Shown: positions 1-7,717, numbered from the stretch's first letter. The stretch is DNA of 10,078 nt from Chitinophagaceae bacterium (GCA_025924755.1 JAICHT010000119.1:1-10078); one strand, 5' to 3'. Made by a program: numbers and translations. Notes: a model not told the origin generated them from the letters alone.

Positions 1-821
1 AAATAAGCCGTTTGAATAAGTTGATGAATGGCATAAAACAATTTTCCAGTGTACACAAAATCAGAGGGTATACCAGTTTGTTGATACCAGGCATTCATAA
101 ATGCTATTAACGAAGCGTTGTATTTGGCATATCCGCCGAAATGATAATCATGCAGTATTTCAAAATTTTTTCTACCACCGGATAATGCTTGCACTTGTTC
201 TTCCAGTTGATGATTATTTTTCATAACGCTTATGCCTATCAGCTTTTGTCCTGGCAGGGCAGCTTTCGCTAACCCGGCAAGCGTGGTGCCAGTGCCTACA
301 GCTGCACAAATATGAGTATAGGCAGGCTGATTCCAGGTTTCTAAAATCTCCAGAGCTCCTTTCACTCCTGAATTTCCATATCCTCCCTCCTTGATAATAA
401 ATGCTTGCGGGTACCTATCTAATACCTGTTGGGGTATTTTCCCCTGCTGGTACTCTTCTCTTGATACATAGTGCAAATCCATCCCCCATGCTGCTGCGTC
501 CTGGAGGGTAGGAGAAAGTTCCTGCGGTTGCTCGCCGCGGATAATACCCACCGATTCAAATCCAAACTCTTTACAGGCTGCTGCTGTGGCGTAAATATGA
601 TTGGAATAAGCACCGCCAAATGTGATAATTGTTTTCTTTTGAAGCAGTTCGGCTTCCGTCAGGTATTCTTTAAGCTTATACCATTTATTGCCGGAAATCT
701 GCGGATGCAGTTTGTCTAACCGCAGCACATCCAGTTGAATATTGTTTTGGCCGGGCAACTGCAGTGCTATTTCATCCAGATAATTCTGCGAAAGCGTACT
801 ATTCATTGGCACAATATTCAT
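1..821 (-). CDS. ACC deaminase / D-cysteine desulfhydrase family PLP enzyme (C-terminus cut by window edge)
   Basis: This is a PLP-dependent fold-type II enzyme of the tryptophan synthase beta superfamily, a group that deaminates 1-aminocyclopropane-1-carboxylate or splits D-cysteine to pyruvate, H2S and ammonia in the cytoplasm. I translated it by hand: the frame is open for 273 codons from ATG at 821 to the left edge with no stop. Visible motifs are SGNKWYKLKEY with the probable Schiff-base Lys46, FGGAYSNH right after it (the substrate and PLP contact region), KEGGYGNSG, and the glycine-rich phosphate-binding loop AVGTGTTLAGL. Family members have about 300 residues, so roughly 30 are missing. 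A second in-frame ATG at 806 is an alternative start; neither has a clear ribosome-binding site. The gene is divergent from the MFS exporter. Sequence cannot decide between ACC deaminase and D-cysteine desulfhydrase activity, and in Bacteroidota the latter or an unknown substrate is as likely. Confidence 0.88.
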   Translation of the reverse strand, partial: MNIVPMNSTLSQNYLDEIALQLPGQNNIQLDVLRLDKLHPQISGNKWYKLKEYLTEAELLQKKTIITFGGAYSNHIYATAAACKEFGFESVGIIRGEQPQELSPTLQDAAAWGMDLHYVSREEYQQGKIPQQVLDRYPQAFIIKEGGYGNSGVKGALEILETWNQPAYTHICAAVGTGTTLAGLAKAALPGQKLIGISVMKNNHQLEEQVQALSGGRKNFEILHDYHFGGYAKYNASLIAFMNAWYQQTGIPSDFVYTGKLFYAIHQLIQTAY

Positions 822-873
822 TCGCTAATATATTTCTAATATTCTTTAAAAAGAGCACACTTATTTTTGATAT

Positions 874-2070
874 ATGCAAGAGGAACAATTGTACGGATTA
901 AAGCGGTCGCAAATTATATTAATGGCCGCCTGCACGGGTTTGATAGTAGCGAACATCTATTATTGCCAGCCCCTGATTGTATTGATTAGTAAAGATTTTG
1001 GCGTGGCAGAAAGCAGGGCAGGGGTAATTACCTTTCTTACCCAGTTGGGTTATTCTATGGGGTTATTGTTTCTGGTACCTTTAGGCGATAAACTGGAGCG
1101 GCGCACCCAAATTATTTTTACTACGGCTTTTGCGGTTATTTCTTTAATTATTGCTGCATCGGCTACCTCCTTGCTACTATTAGAAATTGCCAGTTTTTGC
1201 ATTGGCTTCACTTCCATTATTCCGCAGTTAGTATTGCCAATGGCGGCCAACTTATCAGCTCCTGATAAAAGGGGAAAGATCGTAGGTTCTATTATGAGTG
1301 GACTTTTAATTGGCATCTTACTATCGCGTACGCTCAGCGGATTCATTGGCGCCTGGCTGGGCTGGCGAGGCATGTTTTGGATAGCGGCTGCCATTAGTAC
1401 GGGTTTGTTATTGTTGATACGGTTATCTTTCCCAAAGGATAAGCCCCGCTTTTCCGGCACCTATGCTACTTTAATGCGGTCGCTGCTTACCTTGATAAAA
1501 GAACAACCTTTACTGCGGGAGGCATCGGCTATTACTGCATTTTCCTTTGCTACTTTCGGTTTATTTTGGACGACGATGGTATTGCACCTGGCCGGTGCGC
1601 CGTTTCATTTTAATTCGGGTACCATTGGCACGTTTGGTTTGGCTGCGGTATTAGGGGCACTGGCAGCGCCTTTGGTAGGCGGCTCGGCCGATAAAGGAAA
1701 TCCAAGAGTAGCGATAGGATATGGGCTTACGGCCGCTATTGCCAGCTTTATTGTATTTTATGTGTTTGCTACATCTGTAATTGGGATAGTAATTGGAATT
1801 ATTCTGTTGGATTTGGGCATGCAGTGTGTGCACGTTTCTAACCAAAGCCGCATTTATACGTTACTGCCTGAAGCCCGGAACCGGCTAAATACCGTGTATA
1901 TGACCATTAGTTTTATAGGCACCTCACTGGGATCGGCAATAGGACTGTGGGTTTGGAATATAGCAGGCTGGACAGGAGTATGCCTGGCTGGTATTGGTTT
2001 ATTGTTGATAGCTGTAACCATATATGCTTTGACGTACAAAAAAGTTTCGGCTAAACTAGCAGTTAACTAA
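874..2070 (+). CDS. MFS transporter, probable drug/metabolite exporter (AraJ-like)
   Basis: This is an inner-membrane major facilitator protein of 398 residues, a normal length for a 12-helix MFS carrier, and hydrophobic helices can be followed from about residue 13 to 390. The N-terminal half shows the segment NIYYCQPL in helix 1, and the cytoplasmic loop between helices 2 and 3 carries a degenerate MFS motif A, PLGDKLERR (about 69–77). A charged linker near residues 187–215 (FPKDKPRFSG and following) separates the two six-helix halves. The overall look matches the proton-driven 'arabinose efflux permease' group, whose true substrates are mostly unknown. The ATG at 874 is used because the protein begins immediately with a short polar stretch and then helix 1. 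The gene starts 52 bp from the divergent PLP enzyme gene, and a functional link between them is possible but not shown. Its stop is followed at once by the terminator at 2071. Confidence 0.9.
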   Translation: MQEEQLYGLKRSQIILMAACTGLIVANIYYCQPLIVLISKDFGVAESRAGVITFLTQLGYSMGLLFLVPLGDKLERRTQIIFTTAFAVISLIIAASATSLLLLEIASFCIGFTSIIPQLVLPMAANLSAPDKRGKIVGSIMSGLLIGILLSRTLSGFIGAWLGWRGMFWIAAAISTGLLLLIRLSFPKDKPRFSGTYATLMRSLLTLIKEQPLLREASAITAFSFATFGLFWTTMVLHLAGAPFHFNSGTIGTFGLAAVLGALAAPLVGGSADKGNPRVAIGYGLTAAIASFIVFYVFATSVIGIVIGIILLDLGMQCVHVSNQSRIYTLLPEARNRLNTVYMTISFIGTSLGSAIGLWVWNIAGWTGVCLAGIGLLLIAVTIYALTYKKVSAKLAVN

Positions 2071-2104
2071 TAATAAAAGCCGTCTTTTAGGACAGCTTTT
2101 ATTA
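2071..2104. terminator. Bidirectional Rho-independent terminator between MFS gene and yajC
   Basis: A 14-bp inverted repeat (TAATAAAAGCCGTC at 2071–2084 and GACAGCTTTTATTA at 2091–2104) flanks a 6-nt loop, TTTTAG. One pair is imperfect, 2081 with 2094. In the plus-strand RNA it is a C·A mismatch, but in the minus-strand RNA it becomes a G·U wobble, so the hairpin is continuous only in the yajC direction. The arms supply A-rich and U-rich flanks on both strands. It begins directly after the MFS stop codon and lies 20 bp beyond the yajC stop, as expected for a shared terminator of convergent units. Confidence 0.8.
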
Positions 2105-2123
2105 TGAATTCGGAAAAATATTT

Positions 2124-2450
2124 CTATTTGCTAGTACTGGCAACAACTGTTCCTTTATTTAACTGTGTGGTCCACTCCAGGGAAATAGCGCTTTTTTCAA
2201 TTTTAAGATAACTACCCGGGTTGATTTCCAAACTGATGGTATTATCATCATTTACCTTATTAATAGTGCCGTGTATGCCGGCAATGGTAACAATTTTATC
2301 GCCCCGCTGCAGGTTATCAATAAAAGTTTTTTGCTGCTTTGCTTTTTTGGCCTGCGGACGAATAAAGAACAGCCAAAAAACTACAATCATTAATCCTATA
2401 AATATAAATTGAAATCCGCCACCACCGGGCGCTGCTTGTAACAAATACAT
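2124..2450 (-). CDS. yajC: Preprotein translocase subunit YajC
   Basis: YajC is a small single-pass inner-membrane protein that associates with SecDF and the SecYEG translocon. The 108-residue product has the family layout: a short glycine-rich N-terminus (QAAPGGGG), one membrane helix at about residues 13–30 (FQFIFIGLMIVVFWLFFIRP), then the basic stretch RPQAKKAKQQKTF, followed by a soluble domain with the signature LQRGDKIVTIAGIHGTI (about 48–64). Length is usual for the family. It is the third gene of a minus-strand unit, 23 bp after the DUF1573 lipoprotein gene, so co-transcription from upstream of nusB is likely. The unit ends at the terminator after this gene. The related gene strings I remember from Bacteroidota often continue with coaE, which is not seen here. 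Confidence 0.95.
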   Translation of the reverse strand: MYLLQAAPGGGGFQFIFIGLMIVVFWLFFIRPQAKKAKQQKTFIDNLQRGDKIVTIAGIHGTINKVNDDNTISLEINPGSYLKIEKSAISLEWTTQLNKGTVVASTSK

Positions 2451-2473
2451 AGTTGCTGGTTTATTAAATTAAT

Positions 2474-2905
2474 TTATTTTTTTTCTACTTCTACTCTAAA
2501 TGAAAGTTCGTGGTTGGTAGTGCCTTTGGTATTGGCCGTTACATATACTTCTTTATTTTGCGGGCCTTCGCGGCCGTTGCTATCAAACTTTGCTTTAATC
2601 ACTCCTTCTTCGCCGGGGGCTACCGGTTGCTCGGGTTTTTCGGCCACGGTACAACCGCAACTGGCAGAGGCGTTGCTTACTACCAGGGGTTTATTACCTG
2701 TATTTTTAAATCGCCAGGATACTAATACCGTTTGCCCTTCTTTTACCTTTCCTAAATTTTGAAAGGTAGAGTCCACCCATTGCAGTGATGTGAAGTTCGC
2801 CGAATCTTTTAGTGAATTTGCCGCCGATGTTTGGCTGGCTGCGTCGTTTTGATTACAGGCGGTAACCATACATCCTGATATTAAAATAATAAAAAACGCT
2901 TTCAT
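2474..2905 (-). CDS. DUF1573 domain lipoprotein
   Basis: This is a predicted lipoprotein of 143 residues. A signal peptide with hydrophobic core FFIILISG ends in the lipobox VTAC, giving Cys17 as the lipidated residue, followed by a low-complexity N/S/A linker (about 18–40). The rest is one DUF1573 immunoglobulin-like beta domain, recognisable from LGKVKEG, WRFKNTGNKPLVV, the paired cysteines of SASCGCTVAE (Cys83 and Cys85), PVAPGEEG and an ending strand HELSFRVEVEKK. The function of DUF1573 is unknown; in Bacteroidota it is abundant in envelope proteins and is thought to mediate structural or binding roles. I start at ATG 2905. An in-frame TTG one codon upstream (2908) would only add a Met and is less likely. 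The gene lies 39 bp after nusB and 23 bp before yajC, so it is probably an operon member in the periplasm or at a membrane surface. Confidence 0.88.
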   Translation of the reverse strand: MKAFFIILISGCMVTACNQNDAASQTSAANSLKDSANFTSLQWVDSTFQNLGKVKEGQTVLVSWRFKNTGNKPLVVSNASASCGCTVAEKPEQPVAPGEEGVIKAKFDSNGREGPQNKEVYVTANTKGTTNHELSFRVEVEKK

Positions 2906-2944
2906 CAATTATTTTTTACGCCTGCAAAGTAACTCGAAAATACG

Positions 2945-3871
2945 TTATGCCTTTTTAAAATCTGTTTTCTGCAATTTGCCTTCCTGCACCAGTTCTTTAT
3001 GGATATTATCTAAGATCCCGTTTACAAACTGCCCGCTTTGTTGTGTGCTGTACTCCTTGGCAATATCAATATACTCATTAATAGTAACCTTAGGCGGTAT
3101 GGTATCGAAGTATAAAAATTCGGCAACACCCATTTTCATGATAATCATATCCAGCAGGGCAATCCGCTCGGCATCCCAGTTTTTTAATTTGGGAACTATC
3201 AATGATTCCAGGTGGCCCGACTTTTCGATAACAGTACTTAAAAGGGTTTTGGCAAACAGTAATTTATCAGCACTTACTATTTCGTTGAAGTTAAAAGAGC
3301 CGGGTTTTTGCAAATAGCTATTGAAAAGCTGCACGACCACATCCGCATCATCGTCCCAGTTAATAAAGTTTTCCTCCAGGTGCGATATAAAAAGCTCACT
3401 GGGAAGCAGTAAGGTTTCCAATATAAAATACAGAATTTCCTTTTCGTCTTTTTTATTACGTTCGGGGCTGCTTATATAGCGTTTATATTCCGGGGTATCT
3501 TTTAGCTGCAAATAAATTTTCTTAACCAGATTTTTGTCAAGCCGCTGCTGTGGTTTTAGTTTTTCCAACTGCTCTTTGTAAGAAGCATCTTCCTTTATTT
3601 TCCATAAGGTTTCGTTGCCGGCAATTTTAGTATTTACGTTCAGGTCTTCTTCAGTAGTAATATGTTTGGAAGACCGTACATAAGCATCTGTTTCTGCATA
3701 GGCAGGTATCTGGGTAAAAAAGTAAATAAGATATACTAAAAGTTCGCGGGATTGGTCAAAATGTTTTTGAAGCAGTTTCAGTGGCTCGCCTGTAGTAGCT
3801 TGTTTATCAAGAGTGTCCTGGGTATATAAAGTCTGCATCACTTTCACTCTTATATTTCTTCTGCTGATCAT
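2945..3871 (-). CDS. nusB: Transcription antitermination factor NusB (long Bacteroidota form)
   Basis: NusB binds the boxA element of rRNA leader RNA with NusE (ribosomal protein S10) and keeps RNA polymerase processive during rRNA transcription. The diagnostic NusB core is at the C-terminus, about residues 234–290: AERIALLDMIIMKMGVAEF, then the PPKVTINEYIDIAKEYS segment and the final SGQFVNGILDNI helix. The start MISRRNIRVKVMQTLYT also resembles the family N-terminal helix (RRxxRxxxMQxLY). Between these lies an insertion of well over 100 charged helical residues, giving 308 residues against about 140 in E. coli; such long forms are usual in Bacteroidota. It is the first gene of the minus-strand unit with the DUF1573 lipoprotein and yajC. 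No convincing promoter was found directly upstream. Confidence 0.93.
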   Translation of the reverse strand: MISRRNIRVKVMQTLYTQDTLDKQATTGEPLKLLQKHFDQSRELLVYLIYFFTQIPAYAETDAYVRSSKHITTEEDLNVNTKIAGNETLWKIKEDASYKEQLEKLKPQQRLDKNLVKKIYLQLKDTPEYKRYISSPERNKKDEKEILYFILETLLLPSELFISHLEENFINWDDDADVVVQLFNSYLQKPGSFNFNEIVSADKLLFAKTLLSTVIEKSGHLESLIVPKLKNWDAERIALLDMIIMKMGVAEFLYFDTIPPKVTINEYIDIAKEYSTQQSGQFVNGILDNIHKELVQEGKLQKTDFKKA

Positions 3872-4370
3872 AATGTTTTAGAGCTATTTGAGGCGGCGAA
3901 GATAGGAAAGGCGTCCGAATCGAAAGTTATAAATAAAGGTTATGAAATTGCAGGGATTGGATAAAATTACCGGTTACCGCATCTTGGTGACGCCTTTGGT
4001 ATGGCAACGCAGAAATATGTGTAATTCATGAGCTTTGGTTAAATTTATACACAACGAGAAATTTTAATTTGAATAGATTTCAGTTCATTGCTATGTACCT
4101 GCATCAATTGGTATAATTAATGCTATAGTGCTTGCGTGATTAAGCTTTGTGAGATTGATTCATATATATTATTCGAATCCTTAGGAATATAATTGTTACA
4201 ATTTGAGGTATAAGGATGCTATTTTGCAATAGGATTAGGACTTTAAAATAGTAACAGTTATCTTTACCAAATCAATTCGTACCTGATTATGCAAAGTGCT
4301 TCAACAAAAATGAAAACTTTACTAAAAACCTGTCGTAACCAAGAAGGGAAGTTTACTATAGAAACAATAT

Positions 4371-4384
4371 CTTGTGATCCCAAG
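4371..4384. promoter_or_regulatory. Near-palindrome, possible operator over the −33 box
   Basis: CTTGTGATCCCAAG pairs as CTTG-n-GATC-n-CAAG, with six of seven symmetric positions matching. It covers the TTG of the putative −33 element, a position where a dimeric regulator could block or modulate polysaccharide transcription. A six-of-seven palindrome of this size is expected about once by chance in a region this long, so only its location argues for function. Confidence 0.2.
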
Positions 4385-4400
4385 TTAAAAGTTACATTTG
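4372..4400 (+). promoter_or_regulatory. Putative Bacteroidota sigma-A promoter for the exopolysaccharide cluster
   Basis: TTG at 4372–4374, an 18-nt spacer, then TACATTTG at 4393–4400. This fits the Bacteroidota/Flavobacterium consensus TTG-N17–23-TAnnTTTG. A second −7-like box, TATCTTTG, follows at 4403–4410 but lacks a −33 partner at the right distance. Transcription would begin near 4405–4420 and leave a leader of about 150–160 nt. It is the best match I found between nusB and the export gene, but it was found by eye. Confidence 0.45.
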
Positions 4401-4568
4401 CTTATCTTTGTTTTCTGGAGTGTTTTGAGAGTTTATAACCACAGCATTGTAAGTCAATATCCCAAGGAATTCCATCCTTAATCTGTTTAATCATCCAATA
4501 ATTTTTCCTGTTTTGTTTCAATAAATGGTATGAAGCAGTAAAAATTGTAAACTAATAATAAGCAAAGA

Positions 4569-5351
4569 GTGACCGTAAAGCATCCCTTTATACTAGTAGC
4601 ATTGATACTGCCCGTATTGTTTTCCTGCATCAATACAAGAAAAGCTACTTATTTTAACGACGTACCTGATTCTTCCATACCTTATACTGCCGAAAACCTG
4701 GAGCCGGTAATTCAAAGAAATGATTTATTAAGTATATCGGTAAGCAGCCTGAACCCCGAAGCCACTCAAATCTTTAATCTGCCCAATACAGTGAGTACCC
4801 AAAGTAGTGCTACCGCTGGTAGCCTTTCTCTGGCATCCGGATATTTGGTTGATCAGGATGGGAATATTCTATTTCCAATGCTGGGCAGCATAAAGGCTGC
4901 GGGATTGTCAAAAAAAGAGTTAAAGGAAGACATAGCTAAGGGGATCACAGAAAAAAAGCTTTTAATTGATCCGGTTGTTACTATCCGGTATTTGAATTAT
5001 AAAGTAACTGTGTTGGGTGAAGTAGCCCATCCATCCGTTTTAACTGTGCCGAGTGAAAAGATCTCACTTTTGGAAGCGATTGGTTTGGCTGGCGACTTAA
5101 CCTTATACGCCAGAAGAGATGATGTAATGATTATCCGCGATGAAGAGGGAAAGCGGATAACAAAGCACTTGAATTTAACGGACAAGGACATTTTTACATC
5201 TCCTTATTATAATTTGAAATCGAACGATATCGTATATATAGCACCAAACAAAGCAAGGGTAGCAAGCGCTACCCGAACTACACAATGGTTGCCTGTAGTT
5301 TTCAGTGCTTTGTCCGTTGCTTTTATCGTAATTGATCGGTTAGTTAAATAG
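4569..5351 (+). CDS. Polysaccharide export outer-membrane lipoprotein (Wza/BexD-like)
   Basis: This is the outer-membrane export channel subunit for capsule or exopolysaccharide, partner of the tyrosine autokinase encoded next. It has 260 residues. A signal peptide (about 1–19) ends in the lipobox LFSC, with Cys20 lipidated. The Poly_export domain follows at about 45–140, marked by VIQRNDLLSISVSSLNPEA and LVDQDGNILFPMLGSIKAAG, and an SLBB-type domain at about 145–205 (YKVTVLGEVAHPSVLTVPSE, then LLEAIGLAGDLT). A C-terminal hydrophobic helix, about 240–258, matches the membrane-spanning helix of Wza-type barrels. The start is GTG: the in-frame stop TAA at 4548–4550 leaves no upstream ATG, and starting later would remove the signal peptide. 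It is shorter than E. coli Wza (about 380 residues), which is usual for Bacteroidota members. It lies 23 bp before the next gene. Confidence 0.92.
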   Translation: MTVKHPFILVALILPVLFSCINTRKATYFNDVPDSSIPYTAENLEPVIQRNDLLSISVSSLNPEATQIFNLPNTVSTQSSATAGSLSLASGYLVDQDGNILFPMLGSIKAAGLSKKELKEDIAKGITEKKLLIDPVVTIRYLNYKVTVLGEVAHPSVLTVPSEKISLLEAIGLAGDLTLYARRDDVMIIRDEEGKRITKHLNLTDKDIFTSPYYNLKSNDIVYIAPNKARVASATRTTQWLPVVFSALSVAFIVIDRLVK

Positions 5352-5374
5352 TTAGTAAGTATTAAAGTTGAATC

Positions 5375-7705
5375 ATGGAAGCTAATAAAAAAATAACAGA
5401 CAATAAAGAGGGCAACCTTTTTAGCGCATTAATATTCAGGTATTTACCTTATTGGCCTCTTTTTGTTATTTTAGCTATTATCTGTGGCTTGGGCGCATGG
5501 GCTTATTTGAAAGTAGCAAACCCTGTTTATGAAATTACGGCTAACATTTTAATAAAAGATGAAAAGAAAGGCGCCGACGACCCTAAAGCTCTAGAAGCAT
5601 TAAATATATATACTTCCAAAAAAATTGTAGAAAATGAAATGGAAGTTATCCAGTCAAAAGAATTGATGGATGGAGTGGTAAAAAAATTATACTTGTATGC
5701 GCCTGTTTTTGAACAGGGGAAATTGAAAGCAACGTCTGCTTATTTATCTTCGCCGGTTACAATTGAAGCCCAGAACCCCGATAATCTTTCCAAGCAAGAC
5801 AAAATACCTTTTAGCTATGATAATAAAGCTAATGAGGTGGTTATAGGTGGAAAGCATTATCCGATAAACAACTGGGAGAATACGCCTTTTGGTGTCCTTA
5901 AGTTCAGTTTAAATACAAGTCAAAAAGAAAAACCTTTATATCCATTATACTTTTCGTTAGTGTCAGCCAAACAAGCTACGGATGATATTGCACACAATCT
6001 TGAAGTGACAACCACCAATAAACTGGCCAGTATCATTAATTTAAAATATAAAGATCCGGTACCTCTAAGGGGCGAAAACATATTAAACGAACTCATACAC
6101 CAATACGACCAAGCTGCTATTGACGAAAAAAATACACTGGCTTCCAACACATTATCTTTAATTGAAAACCGTATAAAACTAGTCACAAAAGAGTTGGGTA
6201 CTATCGAAAATAAGGTTCAGGAATATAAATCAAAAAAAGGGGTAGTAGACCTTAGTGAGCAGGGAAAACAGTTTTTGAATAATGTAAGCGACAACGATCG
6301 TAAACTGACCGAAGTTAACAGCCAGTTGGCAGCATTGGACCAGATTCAAAAGTATGTGGTTAGTAAAGAAGACCAAATAGGCATAGTGCCTTCCACTTTA
6401 GGTGTAAACGACCCAGAACTTTCGCAATTGCTTCAAAAGTTATATGACTCTGAAATGCAGTATGAAAAGTTGAAAAAAACCACCGGAGGGGGAAACCCGG
6501 TAATGCTTTCTTTAAGCGATGAAATTGAAAGTATGCGGCCTGCTATATTGGAGCACCTGCGTAACCAGCGGATGACTTTAGAGGCCACCCGTAATAATAT
6601 CAGCTCTACCAATGGCGCATATACCTCTATGCTACAAACCATTCCTCAAAAGGAGCGGGAACTACTTGAAATAAGCAGGCAGCAAGCTATTAAAAATGAT
6701 GTTTATTCTTATTTGCTTCACCAAAGGGAGGAAACTGCGCTTTCATATGCCTCTAATGTTTCCGACAGCAGGGTTATAGATAAAGCTGAGGCTTCAGTAA
6801 CCCCTGTAAGCCCTAAAAAAATAATTGTACTAGCAGCGGCTATGTTACTGGCATTTGTTCTAGGATTTGCTTATGTTAGCGCTAAGGAAATGCTGAATAA
6901 CAAAGTGTTGTTCCGGTCAGAAATAGAAGCTGCTACGCATATACCTATTGTTGCAGAAATAACCAAAGTAAGGGGCAAGCAGGCACTGATTATAAATGAC
7001 CCTAAACAGTTATTTGTAGTAGAGCAGTTTCGCCAGTTGCGAGCTGCAATAGGGTTATATGGCAAACACGTAGAGAGGAAAAAGTTATTGATTACTTCCA
7101 GTGTTTCCGGCGAGGGTAAAAGTTTTATTAGTACCAACTTGGCTTTGAGCTTAGCGTTGTCGGGTAAAAAAGTAGTATTGCTGGATATGGATTTACGGAA
7201 TCCTAATACATCTGATGTATTTGATCTGAATGATCAAAAGGGAGTTGCGGAGTTTTTGGAGGGAGAATATGAACCTTATGAGTGCATTCATAAAACAGAT
7301 TATAAAAATCTTTTTGTAGTGCCTGCAGGTTCGGCAAGTATTAACCCAACAGAGCTTTTGCTAAAAGGAGATTTGCAAAAATTGTTTACTTATCTGCAGG
7401 AAGTTTTTGATTTTATTATTGTAGATACTTCTCCTGTAGATCCGGTTACAGATGCTTATATTTTGTCCGAATACTGTGATGCTACCTTATTTGTTGTAAG
7501 ACATAATTATACACCAAAAGCAATGGTACAGTTATTGGATGAGAACAATAAGATAAAAGCGCTGAAGAATTTAAATATAGTGTTTAATGGGTTGAAGCCC
7601 AGAGGCTTTATGAAGAAAGGTTTCGGTTTTGGTTTTGGTTATGGATACGATTACGTGTACGGAGAAAAAGTATATAAAACCAGAAGTAGAAAGAAGAAGG
7701 CATAA
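5375..7705 (+). CDS. Polysaccharide co-polymerase / tyrosine autokinase (Wzz–Wzc fusion)
   Basis: This is an inner-membrane protein that controls polysaccharide chain length and assembly through autophosphorylation on tyrosines. It has 776 residues, close to the usual Wzc size. The layout is a first membrane helix at about 28–46, a Wzz domain, a long periplasmic coiled-coil section with a GNVR-like region (about 250–450), a second membrane helix at about 483–501 preceded by the proline-rich VTPVSPKK, then the cytoplasmic BY-kinase. Kinase motifs are Walker A SVSGEGKS with Lys582, Walker A' LLDMDLRNP (Asp604 and Asp606) and Walker B FIIVDTS (Asp684). The tail is a glycine/aromatic stretch, GFGFGFGYGYDYVYGEKVY, with tyrosines 756, 758, 760, 762 and 767, then a basic end. 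It probably works with the export lipoprotein just upstream and a Wzb-type phosphatase, which is not present in this window. Confidence 0.94.
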   Translation: MEANKKITDNKEGNLFSALIFRYLPYWPLFVILAIICGLGAWAYLKVANPVYEITANILIKDEKKGADDPKALEALNIYTSKKIVENEMEVIQSKELMDGVVKKLYLYAPVFEQGKLKATSAYLSSPVTIEAQNPDNLSKQDKIPFSYDNKANEVVIGGKHYPINNWENTPFGVLKFSLNTSQKEKPLYPLYFSLVSAKQATDDIAHNLEVTTTNKLASIINLKYKDPVPLRGENILNELIHQYDQAAIDEKNTLASNTLSLIENRIKLVTKELGTIENKVQEYKSKKGVVDLSEQGKQFLNNVSDNDRKLTEVNSQLAALDQIQKYVVSKEDQIGIVPSTLGVNDPELSQLLQKLYDSEMQYEKLKKTTGGGNPVMLSLSDEIESMRPAILEHLRNQRMTLEATRNNISSTNGAYTSMLQTIPQKERELLEISRQQAIKNDVYSYLLHQREETALSYASNVSDSRVIDKAEASVTPVSPKKIIVLAAAMLLAFVLGFAYVSAKEMLNNKVLFRSEIEAATHIPIVAEITKVRGKQALIINDPKQLFVVEQFRQLRAAIGLYGKHVERKKLLITSSVSGEGKSFISTNLALSLALSGKKVVLLDMDLRNPNTSDVFDLNDQKGVAEFLEGEYEPYECIHKTDYKNLFVVPAGSASINPTELLLKGDLQKLFTYLQEVFDFIIVDTSPVDPVTDAYILSEYCDATLFVVRHNYTPKAMVQLLDENNKIKALKNLNIVFNGLKPRGFMKKGFGFGFGYGYDYVYGEKVYKTRSRKKKA

Positions 7706-7717
7706 GTAGGCATAAGA
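7698..7717. repeat. Short tandem duplication across the wzc-like stop codon
   Basis: AGGCATAAGT (7698–7707) is followed directly by AGGCATAAGA (7708–7717), identical at nine of ten positions. The first copy contains the last alanine codon and the TAA stop of the kinase gene; the second lies just outside. It has no effect on the protein and looks like a small slippage duplication. Confidence 0.6.

Larger units (their letters stand above)
3872..4568. other. Gene-free intergenic region between nusB and the exopolysaccharide cluster
   Basis: About 700 bp separate the divergent nusB and export-lipoprotein starts. I see no tRNA, no protein-coding ORF with recognisable homology, no insertion sequence and no CRISPR-like repeat. 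The right-hand third holds a plausible promoter and palindrome (listed separately), which would leave a leader of roughly 160 nt before the GTG at 4569. A short hairpin, AAGGA-ATTCCA-TCCTT at 4464–4479, sits in that leader but is only five pairs long and has no U-run. The left part presumably holds the nusB promoter, but no clear −33/−7 pair was found there. The remainder is AT-rich sequence with no visible function. Confidence 0.6.

Noticed and set aside
862..869. TATTTTTG, a −7-like box just before the MFS start.
   Set aside because: No TTG at the right distance upstream, and a transcript from it would begin at or after the ATG.
1050..1460. A 136-codon minus-strand ORF inside the MFS gene.
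   Set aside because: It lies wholly within a clear transporter gene on the other strand and has no family features.
3907..3997. Perfect 9-bp inverted repeat AAAGGCGTC / GACGCCTTT with a 73-nt loop upstream of nusB.
   Set aside because: About one such match is expected by chance in a region of this size, and the loop is too large for a simple operator or terminator.
4289..4438. A 49-codon plus-strand ORF (MQSASTKMKTLLKTC…) in the long intergenic region.
   Set aside because: No recognisable family, length within what chance gives in AT-rich DNA, and it runs over the best promoter candidate.
4464..4479. Hairpin AAGGA-ATTCCA-TCCTT in the leader of the export gene, considered as an attenuator.
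   Set aside because: Only five base pairs and no following U-run.
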